Assembly (NCBI GenBank): GCA_964035545.1
Contig: OZ037771.1
Span: 10,299,408 to 10,363,407, forward strand
DNA length: 64,000 nt
Direction of reading: 5' to 3'
Source of the DNA: Bugula neritina
Taxonomy: Eukaryota > Bryozoa > Gymnolaemata > Cheilostomatida > Bugulidae
Numbering within the stretch: position 1 is the first letter of the stretch; each line of letters begins with the position of its first letter. The notes beneath the pieces are model-generated. The model worked only from the letters and a program-made list of their open reading frames with translations, did no database searches and had not been told where the DNA came from. Made by a program: the position numbers and the translations under genes. This document shows positions 57,480 through 64,000 of this stretch, in pieces.

Positions 57480-59109
57480 TGCTCAAATGTGCTAAACTTA
57501 ACCAAATCTGCTAATAGTACCAATAAATGCCCAGAAGTACTGAAACGCACCCAAAAGTGCTAATAGTAGAACGCATGTGCTCAATAGTGCCCTAATAAGC
57601 TAAAACATGCCAAAATGTGCTAAATTGAGCCAAATATGCTATCAGTACCTATAAGTGCATAAAAGTACTGAAACGCACCCAATAGTGCTACAAACAGAAC
57701 AAATGTGCTTAACAGTGCCCAAATGTGCTAAAACAAGCCAAAATGTGCTAAAGTATGCCAAAATGGGCTAAATCGAGCCAAATATGGTAACAGTACCAAT
57801 AAGTGCCCAGAAGTACTGAAACGCACCCAATACTGCTTATAGTAAAACTTCTGTGCTTGACAGTGCCCAAATGTGCTGAAACAAGCTAAAATGTGCTAAA
57901 ACATGCTCAAAAGTGCTAAATTGAGCCAAATATGCTATCAGTACCTATAAGTGCATAAAAGTACTGAAACGCACCCAATAGTGCTACAAACAGAACAAAT
58001 GTGCTTAACAGTGCCCAAATGTGCTAAAACAAGCTAAAATGTGCTGAAACATGCTGAAATGTGCTAAATTGAGCCAAATTACTATCAGTACCTATAAGTG
58101 CATAAAACTACTGAAACGCACCCAATAGTGCTACAAACAGAACAAATGTGCTTAACAGTGCCCAAATGTGCCAAAACAAGCCAAAATGTGCTGAAATATG
58201 CCAAAATGTGCTAGATCGAGCCAAATATGCAAATAGTACCAATAAGTGCCCAGAAGTACTGAAACGCACCCAAGAGTGCTTATAGTACAACATCTGTGCT
58301 TAACAATGCCCAATTGTCCTAAAACATGCCCAAATGTGCTAATTTGAGCCAATTACGCTAACAGTACAAAAAAGTGCATAAAAGTACTGAAAAGCACCCA
58401 ATAGTGCTACAAACAGAAGAAACATGCTTAGCAGTGCCTAAACGCGCTAAAACATGCCAAAATGTGCTAAATCAAGCCAAATATGCTAATAGTACCAATA
58501 AGTGCCCAGAAGTACTGAAACGCACCCATTAGCGCTAATAGTAGAAGTACTGTGCTATACAGTGCCCAAATGTGCTGAAACATGCCCAAATGTCCTAAAT
58601 TGAGCAAACTATGCTAACAGTACCAATAAATGGCCAGAAGTAAGGAAACGTACCCAATAGTGCTACAAACAGAACAAATGTGCCTAACAGTGCCCAAATG
58701 TGCTAAAACATGCGAAAATGTGCTAGAACATGCCCAAATGTGCTAAATCGAGTCAAAGATACTAATAGTACCAATGGGTTCATAAAAGTACTGAAACGCA
58801 CCAAATAGTTCTAATAAAAGAACTACGGTGCTCAACAGTGCCCAAATGCGCTAAAACAAGCCAAAATGTGCTAAAATGTGCCCAAATGTGCTATACTGAG
58901 CAAAATATGTTAATAGTACCAATGAGCGCTCAGAAGTACTGAAACTCACCCAATAGTGCTAATAGTAAAACGCCTGTACTCAACAGTGCCCAAACGCACT
59001 GAACCATGCCCAAATGTGCTGAATTGAGCCAAATATGCTAACAGTACCAATAAGTGCCCAGAAGTACTGAAAAGCACCCAACAGTGCTAATAGTTGAACT
59101 ACTGTGCTC
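57480..59109. repeat. Array 2 divergent subfamily, 148-bp unit
   Basis: Units here carry GTACTGAAACGCACCCAA in place of GTTCTGAAACGTGCCCAA, often with ACAAACAGAACAAATGTG. The GTACTGAAACGC landmark falls at 57,665, 57,813, 57,961, 58,108 and 58,256, giving a period of about 148 bp, then 58,384 after a 128-bp unit. The extra 20 bp is two further decamers (ACAAGCCAAAATGTGCTAAA-like). The subfamily is interrupted by the retrotransposon and resumes to its right. Confidence 0.85.
59105..59109. repeat. Target-site duplication, left copy (TGCTC)
   Basis: TGCTC directly precedes the left LTR and is repeated directly after the right LTR (63,461-63,465). The pre-insertion satellite would read ...ACTGTGCTCAAC..., as other units do. 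A 5-bp duplication is usual for Ty3/gypsy integrases. Confidence 0.93.
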
Positions 59110-59112
59110 TGT

Positions 59113-59118
59113 TTTATT
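59113..59118 (-). promoter_or_regulatory. AATAAA hexamer near the LTR end
   Basis: TTTATT on the plus strand gives AATAAA in element orientation, 3 bp before the LTR terminus. A second hexamer is at 59,172-59,177. Position suits the second as polyadenylation signal, since the first leaves almost no room for cleavage within the LTR. Use is inferred. Confidence 0.4.
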
Positions 59119-59171
59119 CTTTAGATGTCTATTTATCTAGCAATTATTAGTGGATTAGTTTTAATCTTCAG

Positions 59172-59177
59172 TTTATT
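59172..59177 (-). promoter_or_regulatory. AATAAA polyadenylation-signal candidate
   Basis: AATAAA in element orientation (within TTAAAATAAACTG), about 60 bp before the LTR end, a suitable distance for 3' end formation inside the LTR. The upstream LTR has the same hexamer at the equivalent place. Confidence 0.45.
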
Positions 59178-59306
59178 TTAATCAAGCACTGCAGTTTGTC
59201 AAACAGGAAGTGACTATCTTTTTCAAAAACAGAATAATAATTGATCAGCTAAAACATCAAGAAAAGGTAACTCCAAGTTTACATAAACTGTGTAAATATT
59301 ACAACA

Positions 59307-59316
59307 TCCCCTCTTT
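59307..59316 (-). other. Polypurine tract
   Basis: In element orientation the ten bases before the 3' LTR read AAAGAGGGGA, all purine, directly abutting TGTTGTAATA. This is the expected plus-strand DNA primer site for reverse transcription. Confidence 0.88.
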
Positions 59317-59416
59317 AGTTTCAGGCTACAATAACCAAAAAAAAACACACAAAAGAAAAGGTTTGACAACAGTAATTAAATCAAGTGCAACTTATATTAC
59401 AGGCGTGGATAATAAA
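59317..59416 (-). other. Short 3' untranslated segment of the element
   Basis: This stretch lies between the pol stop codon (TAA at 59,417-59,419) and the polypurine tract. It has T-rich runs in element orientation and no frame long enough for an envelope gene. Confidence 0.7.
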
Positions 59417-62400
59417 TTATGTACAATCAAAATCTGTTAAGTAGCGTGGCACTTTTCTGGTTCGCTCAGAACATCGTGTTGGGATATTAGTTATATCAGC
59501 TCTGTTACGTATTAAAGGTCCAGTGTCAGTCATGACATTTGTTCGACGAGTAATATTGTCTGAAGAAGAGGCAGCATAGCCTTCTCTTTGCATATCTCTC
59601 ACCATCACATTGTCTCCTTTATTTACTGGCAAAAGAGGGCGCACTTTAGGATTTTTGTCATGATTTTCTTTCATTTTCTCTTTATACTGATCATTGCTCC
59701 TTTTGAATAAGTCGTGGTCAGGGAGTTCAGGTTTAAGCTTATCCGGATAGATGGGTACAGTGGATTTCAATTTTCTACCCATTAACAATTCTGCTGGAGA
59801 GTATGAGCTAAACTGCGGTGAGGATCTATAGGCTAACAAAACCAAATAAGGATCTTTCTCTTTTGCAAGCATGCTTTTGATGGTCCTTACTCCTCGCTCA
59901 GCTGCTCCATTTGCTCTGTGATAATGTGGACTGCTAGTCACATGGGTAAATCCATACTCGACAGAAAAGTGTTTAAATTCTGCACTTGCATATTGCGGGC
60001 CGTTATCTGACAATAGTATTTCAGGTATGCCATGTCGTGAAAAAATAGATTTTAGGTGTGTTATTACTTTACTTGAAGAAAAGTCAGAGTTTCCCAGCAA
60101 GGCAAGTTCAGGATACCTTGAATAATTATCAATAACCAGAAGATATACTTGGCCTTTATAAGTCAACAAATCAGTGCTAAGGTGTTGCCAAGGTCTATCT
60201 GGAGTTGCAGAAGGACGTAATGGCTCTGTAATTTTAGCTGCATGGATTTTGCATTCAGCACAATTGCTGATCATAGCCTCAATAGCCTTTGACATAGAAG
60301 GCCACCACACGCTATCTCTAGCCCGTGCTTGACATTTTGTAATGCCCAAGTGTCCTCTGTGTAAATCTTGCAACACCTGTTCTCTTTGAGCTAACGGTAT
60401 TACCAAACGATTGCCAAGTGTCAAGAATCCTTTGTTTATTGTTAAAAGAGATCTTCTTTCAAAATAGGGCTTCAGAAGGACATCTTCAGTGGACAAATAC
60501 CCTGGCCATCCATTTTCTACTAATTTGATTACTTTTGACAGTATTTCATCTTCATGCTGTTCTAAACGAAGCTGCTCCAACCTGCTATCAGATCCATGTT
60601 GGTAGATGTTATCAATATAAAGTTCAATTTCCATTTCTCTTGCTGCATCAATCTCGTTCGCTTCAGCAGTATTATACCTGGAGAGAGCATCAGCTGCAAC
60701 ATTCTTAGACCCCCTCACATGTCTGATGGTATACTGAAATCTTTGAAGTCTAAGTTTAAACCCTTGAATTCTTGGTGGAAGCCTGTCTAGAAAGATATTC
60801 CCAAACAAAGTAACTAGTGGACGGTGATCAGTTTCAATAACCACATTCTTCATACCTAGTATATATGGAGAAAACTTTTCCATAGCCCAACAGACTGCTA
60901 AACTTTCTTTTTCTATGGCTGCATAACGCTTTTCGGTCTCTGTTAAAGAACGACTTGCAGCAGATATCAAGCGCCGAGAGCCATCCTGTTGAATTTGACA
61001 GAGTGTTGCTCCTAGACCTGCATTGCTAGCATCTGTTGTGATTATGGTGTCTTTGTCTACATCATAGACTGCTAGAACTGGTGCATTTTGAAATATTTCT
61101 TTTATCCTCTTGAAGGAGTTTTCTTGTTTGCTGGACCAGTGCCATGGAACATCTTTCTTCAACAGCGTTCTAATTGGTTCACTCACAGCAGCTAATTCCT
61201 CGGAAAACTTAGCATACTGGTTGGCCATTCCGAGAAAACTTCGTACTGAAGTTACATTTTTCGGAGTAGGAAAATCTACTATTCCTTGAACTCGAGGGCC
61301 AACATGTATACCAGACTGATCTATGACATAACCAAGAAAATTAACAGATGGTACTCCAAATTTACATTTGTCTTTGTTGAGCGTAATGCCTGAAGCTTTA
61401 AGTTTTTCCAACACTATTTGCAATCTTGTGTCATGTTGCTCCTTGCTCTCACCAAAAACCAGTATGTCATCCATATGTATAACCACACCATCAACATCCT
61501 TCAAAATATTGTTCATTTCAGCAACAAAAATCTCTGGAGCACTGCATAGGCCTTGAGGCAGTCGCAAATAGCGATATCGTCCAGAATGAGTCAGAAATGT
61601 TGTTAGTTTGCTAGATTCTTTGCTTAAAGGAATTTGCCAAAATCCACTGTTTGCATCAATCTTGGAAAAAATTTGTCCTTGTCCTAATTGAGCTAAGCTG
61701 CTATCTACTGTTGCCATGGGATGGAACTCTCTCAAAATATGCTTGTTTAACTCGGTATAATCTGTGCAAATTCTCACCTTGTTTTGGCCAGGTTTAGGAA
61801 CTACTACCATAGGTGCCACCCATGGAGTAGGTTCATCAACTTTAACAATTACTCCATCCTCAATCATTTTCATCAATGCTTCATCTGCTAACTTTCTTCT
61901 AGGAAAAGGTATGGGTCTGGGAACATGGATAGCAAATGGTTTAGCATCTCCTTTCAACGTAATGACATGCTCTGTATTTACTTTCCCCAATCCTTGGAAC
62001 AGCTTCTCATCAACACACACATTCTCTATTTGGCATTGAGATGAATCCACAGAGATGAGGTTTAATTTCTCACATGCACTACGGCTAAGCAATGGTGTGG
62101 TTTGATCTTGAATAACATAAAGGTCTTCATTTATGCGCTCATTCTTTGATGTTATCTGGCACTTTATTGTTCCTAAACATGTCAAAAGTGTCTGCCCTGG
62201 GCCGTACAATTTTTTGCTAGTTGAGATTAGCTCCCCTGAGACATGATGTGGACCACATACACTAAGAGACGCACCAGTATCTAATTTAAATTTGATCCTT
62301 TGTCCTTTGTGTTTGTTGGTGCTTACTCTGAGATTGGTGTACCAGGATTGAGAATCTATGGAGTTAATCTGATGTGTCTCTCCTAAATAAAAATCTGTGT

Positions 62401-63010
62401 CACCCTTTTCTGGCTGTACTTCATTGACTTTATTCAAATTCCTACACACTCTGGCCCAGTAGTTGAATTGATTGCATTTCGCACATTTAGTTCCATAAGC
62501 TGGACATCTCTGACTTTCGTAATGGCTTTTCCCACATTGCTCACATCGGTTTTTAGAATGTTTATCATAAGTAACCCCAGAAGGAATTCTGGACTTCCTA
62601 TTATCAACATTTTGTACTGCATTGACTTCTTCGGGTTTGGGGTCTGGTACCGTTATCGCTTTAGGCCTTGTAGATTTCTCAGCTACTCTCAGTGACTTAA
62701 TCACAAAGTCTAAACTTAGTTTTTCATCAACCTCTTTCATTAATTTTTCTCTTTCATTAGAATCATCAATTCCAAAAAGCAGTTTATCTCTTATCAATGA
62801 ATCTCTTTGATTACCAAATTCACAGCCTTCCACCAGCCTTCGCAATTTCATTAAGTATACATCTATTGTATCTCCACTTTGGCTACTGTTGTGAAATTGA
62901 AATCTATTCAGCACAATACTAGTGCGAGGATTACAGTACTCATGAAAACGCTTAATTACATCTTCTAGCTTTCTCCCAGCAACCCCTACCTCAATTAGTA
63001 ATTTCTCCAC
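59417..63010 (-). CDS. Gag(C-terminal)-Pol polyprotein, Ty3/gypsy
   Basis: The 1,197-codon frame has no internal stop. Residues 1-115 are the rest of the capsid-type Gag (YCNPRTSIVLNRFQFH near 25-40). Nucleocapsid: a CX2CX3HX5C knuckle at 156-169 and a second at 176-189 where the expected His is Tyr184. Protease: DTGA at 244-247. RT: about 385-565, LPQGL at 484-488 and HMDD at 512-515. RNase H: D660, E702, D728, D774. Integrase: H884, H887, C917, C920 zinc module; catalytic D947, D1002, E1038 (DD35E). The tail has a degenerate GPY/F-like region and no chromodomain. The frame opens after TAG (63,017-63,019); position 63,010 is a GTG, not an ATG, so this is not a natural start. The first in-frame ATG is residue 54. 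Expression probably depends on the upstream Gag frame, offset by one nucleotide. Confidence 0.95.
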   Translation of the reverse strand: MEKLLIEVGVAGRKLEDVIKRFHEYCNPRTSIVLNRFQFHNSSQSGDTIDVYLMKLRRLVEGCEFGNQRDSLIRDKLLFGIDDSNEREKLMKEVDEKLSLDFVIKSLRVAEKSTRPKAITVPDPKPEEVNAVQNVDNRKSRIPSGVTYDKHSKNRCEQCGKSHYESQRCPAYGTKCAKCNQFNYWARVCRNLNKVNEVQPEKGDTDFYLGETHQINSIDSQSWYTNLRVSTNKHKGQRIKFKLDTGASLSVCGPHHVSGELISTSKKLYGPGQTLLTCLGTIKCQITSKNERINEDLYVIQDQTTPLLSRSACEKLNLISVDSSQCQIENVCVDEKLFQGLGKVNTEHVITLKGDAKPFAIHVPRPIPFPRRKLADEALMKMIEDGVIVKVDEPTPWVAPMVVVPKPGQNKVRICTDYTELNKHILREFHPMATVDSSLAQLGQGQIFSKIDANSGFWQIPLSKESSKLTTFLTHSGRYRYLRLPQGLCSAPEIFVAEMNNILKDVDGVVIHMDDILVFGESKEQHDTRLQIVLEKLKASGITLNKDKCKFGVPSVNFLGYVIDQSGIHVGPRVQGIVDFPTPKNVTSVRSFLGMANQYAKFSEELAAVSEPIRTLLKKDVPWHWSSKQENSFKRIKEIFQNAPVLAVYDVDKDTIITTDASNAGLGATLCQIQQDGSRRLISAASRSLTETEKRYAAIEKESLAVCWAMEKFSPYILGMKNVVIETDHRPLVTLFGNIFLDRLPPRIQGFKLRLQRFQYTIRHVRGSKNVAADALSRYNTAEANEIDAAREMEIELYIDNIYQHGSDSRLEQLRLEQHEDEILSKVIKLVENGWPGYLSTEDVLLKPYFERRSLLTINKGFLTLGNRLVIPLAQREQVLQDLHRGHLGITKCQARARDSVWWPSMSKAIEAMISNCAECKIHAAKITEPLRPSATPDRPWQHLSTDLLTYKGQVYLLVIDNYSRYPELALLGNSDFSSSKVITHLKSIFSRHGIPEILLSDNGPQYASAEFKHFSVEYGFTHVTSSPHYHRANGAAERGVRTIKSMLAKEKDPYLVLLAYRSSPQFSSYSPAELLMGRKLKSTVPIYPDKLKPELPDHDLFKRSNDQYKEKMKENHDKNPKVRPLLPVNKGDNVMVRDMQREGYAASSSDNITRRTNVMTDTGPLIRNRADITNIPTRCSERTRKVPRYLTDFDCT

Positions 63011-63230
63011 TAACCTCTAGATTAAATTCCATTTGAGAATAAATTTCACGTACATCTTCACCACCACAATGTCTGAATGAGGCTAATTTCCTTTTTTCTG
63101 CGGCTCTTGAGTTAGCAGTTAGGTCTATTGCTAGCAAATAATCCTCAAATGACCTAATCCAACGCCGCCATTCTCCTGACAAATCTTCTGCCCTTAAATT
63201 CAATTGTCCAGGTGGTGAAATGCCTTCCAT
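62991..63230 (-). CDS. Gag N-terminal fragment (79 aa)
   Basis: The frame starts at the ATG 33 nt inside the 5' LTR. The first part has the matrix/capsid-type pattern SGEWRRWIRSFEDYLLAI and the later RHCGGEDVREIYSQM motif typical of Gag in K02A2.6-like elements. It ends at TGA (62,991-62,993). The rest of Gag lies in the frame one nucleotide further on; the two frames are both open over only 23 nt (62,994-63,016). In most relatives Gag is continuous across this point, so the break is either a mutation or a recoding site. The stop is followed directly by G, giving AAT-TGA-G. I favour mutation, because a programmed shift in the middle of Gag would be unusual. Confidence 0.85.
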   Translation of the reverse strand: MEGISPPGQLNLRAEDLSGEWRRWIRSFEDYLLAIDLTANSRAAEKRKLASFRHCGGEDVREIYSQMEFNLEVSGEITN

Positions 63231-63263
63231 CTTTTAAACTAACCATTAATTACGCTGCCACCA
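63231..63263 (-). other. Very short 5' leader with primer-binding site
   Basis: Only 33 nt separate the 5' LTR from the Gag ATG. In element orientation it begins directly with TGGTGGCAGCGTAATTAA. The TGG matches the CCA end of tRNAs, as in primer-binding sites. I could not match the following bases to a particular tRNA; TGGTNGCAG partly resembles the complement of initiator tRNA-Met. Confidence 0.75.
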
Positions 63264-63460
63264 TGTTTTATTCTTTAGATGTCTATTTATCTAGCAATTA
63301 TTAGTGGATTAGTTTTAATCTTCAGTTTATTTTAATCAAGCACTGCAGTTTGTCAAACAGGAAGTGACTATCTTTTTCAAAAACAGAATAATAATTGATC
63401 AGCTAAAACATCAAGAAAAGGTAACTCCAAGTTTACATAAACTGTGTAAATATTACAACA
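63264..63460 (-). repeat. 5' LTR (197 bp)
   Basis: Upstream LTR of the minus-strand element, expected to hold its promoter. It is 197 bp with TG...CA ends and looks identical to 59,110-59,306. I could not identify a convincing TATA box. Confidence 0.96.
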
Positions 63461-63465
63461 TGCTC
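63461..63465. repeat. Target-site duplication, right copy (TGCTC)
   Basis: Second copy of TGCTC, followed by AACGGTGCCC, which resumes the interrupted satellite unit. Confidence 0.93.
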
Positions 63466-64000
63466 AACGGTGCCCAAATGTGCTAAAACATCTCTATATA
63501 AGCTAAAACATGCCCAAATGTGCTATATCGATTCAGATATGCTAATAGTACCAATAAGTGCCCAGAAGTACTGAAACGCACCCAATAGTGTTCATAGTAG
63601 AACTTGTGTGCTTAACAGTGCCCAATTGTCCTAAAACATGCCCAAATGTCTTAAAACATGCCCTAATGTGCTAATTTGAGCCAAACATGCTATCAGTACT
63701 TATAAGTGCATAAAAGTACTGAAACGCACCCAATAGTGCTACAAACAGAACAAATGTGCTTAACAGTGCCCAAATGTGCTAAAACAAACCAAAATGTGCT
63801 AAAGTATGCCAAAATGTGCTAATTTGAGCCAATTATGTTAATAGTACCAATTAGTGCCCAGAAATACTGAAACACACCCAATAGTGCTTATAGTACAACG
63901 TCTGTGCTTAACAATGCCCAAATGTCCTAGAACATGCCCAAATGTGCTAACTTGAGCCAAATATATCAACAGTACCAATAAGTGCCCAAAAGTACTGAAA
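63466..64000. repeat. Satellite array 2, continuation right of the element
   Basis: The same divergent subfamily as 57,480-59,109 resumes (GTACTGAAACGCACCCAA near 63,568 and 63,716; ACAAACAGAACAAATGTG near 63,741) and runs off the window edge. This confirms the element interrupts a single array. Confidence 0.95.

Larger units (their letters stand above)
36791..59109. repeat. Satellite array 2 (128-bp unit of 13 subunits)
   Basis: The interval is tandem repeat with a 128-bp main period (checked between 55,301 and 55,429). Each unit has thirteen subunits of 10 bp, two shortened to 9 bp, of forms such as TGCTAAAACA, TGCCCAAATG, TTCTGAAACG and TGCTAATAGT. A 108-bp variant lacks the TGCTAAAACATGCCCAAATG pair (for example around 37,060-37,170). 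All units have one orientation, matching array 1. Sequence variation often affects ACG/ATG/ACA at the same site, as expected from CpG decay. Short open frames inside are 60-95 codons, recur with the repeat and are not supported as genes. Confidence 0.96.
59110..59306 (-). repeat. 3' LTR (197 bp)
   Basis: In element orientation it begins TGTTGTAATA and ends AATAAAACA. By eye it matches the other LTR at all 197 positions. As the downstream LTR it would supply transcript 3' end formation; two AATAAA hexamers are present. Confidence 0.96.
59110..63460 (-). mobile_element. Ty3/gypsy LTR retrotransposon, complete, 4,351 bp
   Basis: Complete element in the minus orientation: 5' LTR (63,264-63,460), primer-binding site, Gag and Pol frames, polypurine tract, 3' LTR (59,110-59,306), with TG...CA ends and a 5-bp target-site duplication. 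Domain order protease, RT, RNase H, integrase puts it in Ty3/gypsy, not copia. Motifs such as HMDD, AADALSR and a DD35E integrase resemble the K02A2.6/SURL/Mag-like animal elements; the clade was not computed. There is no chromodomain and no env frame. The two LTRs look identical, so insertion is very recent. Against full activity stand a one-nucleotide frame offset within Gag and one altered zinc knuckle. At 4.35 kb it is compact for the superfamily. It sits in the divergent part of satellite array 2. Confidence 0.97.

Noticed and set aside
37606-58352. Open frames of 60-95 codons in array 2, on both strands
   Set aside because: They recur with the duplicated repeat blocks, are short and have no recognisable domain.
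37700-58800. CENP-B-box-like match in array 2 (AATCGAGCCAAATATGG)
   Set aside because: It shares TCG and the central A but only one of the four CGGG bases, so the match is no better than chance.
36791-59109. CRISPR-like array of regular repeats
   Set aside because: The whole 128-bp unit is repeated, with no constant repeat alternating with unrelated spacers, and there are no cas genes.
36791-59109. Phased TGCCAA/TGCCCAA motifs as NF1-type half-sites
   Set aside because: The motif is simply part of the repeat unit and too short and degenerate to claim protein binding.
59317-59416. Possible envelope gene downstream of pol
   Set aside because: Only about 100 bp lie between the pol stop and the polypurine tract; no frame is present.
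59420-59600. Chromodomain at the integrase C-terminus
   Set aside because: The tail after the degenerate GPY/F-like region lacks the aromatic chromodomain pattern and is too short.
61368-62810. Plus-strand frames of 60-90 codons inside the retrotransposon
   Set aside because: They are antisense shadows of the well-supported Gag-Pol frame.

Overview
This window looks like a block of eukaryotic, probably invertebrate-animal, satellite heterochromatin. The one recognisable genic locus is a Ty3/gypsy (Metaviridae-type) LTR retrotransposon whose Gag-Pol resembles the 'K02A2.6-like' elements common in metazoan genomes. The rest, about 59.6 of 64 kb, is tandem repeat. I see no host gene, tRNA, rRNA, CRISPR array or bacterial-type operon.

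Layout. (1) Positions 1 to about 36,770 are one uninterrupted satellite built on a 10-bp unit, most often paired as the 20-bp dimer ACTGYAACAYACTGAAATAY. It contains larger segmental duplications, the clearest a head-to-tail pair of about 4.44-4.48 kb at 27,781-36,706. A recurring non-canonical module carries a 7-bp inverted repeat and a motif resembling the CENP-B box. (2) At about 36,771-36,790 the array changes seamlessly into a second satellite, which runs to 59,109 and resumes at 63,461-64,000. Its unit is 128 bp, made of thirteen roughly 10-bp subunits, with 108- and 148-bp length variants. It also carries kilobase-scale duplications with offsets of 2,126, 2,684, 3,360, 5,789 and 6,304 bp. 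(3) The retrotransposon lies at 59,110-63,460 on the minus strand, inserted in the second satellite. It has two 197-bp LTRs that are identical by eye, TG...CA ends and a 5-bp TGCTC target-site duplication, so it is a very recent insertion.

How the parts relate. Both satellites appear to descend from a related decamer (TACTGAAACA-like in the first, TGCTAAAACA-like in the second). They keep the same strand orientation over 60 kb and carry AA/AAA steps every 10 bp, the period expected for rotational nucleosome positioning. Long minus-strand open frames across the first satellite follow from the repeat having no stop codons on that strand; I do not regard them as genes. The element encodes a short 5' Gag frame and, offset by one nucleotide, a long Gag-protease-RT-RNase H-integrase frame. 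The frame break inside Gag and a His-to-Tyr change in the second zinc knuckle raise doubt about autonomy, although the catalytic motifs of protease, RT, RNase H and integrase are intact.

Limits: all comparisons were made by eye. Boundaries of segmental duplications are approximate to some tens of bases, and long near-identical repeats may include assembly error.
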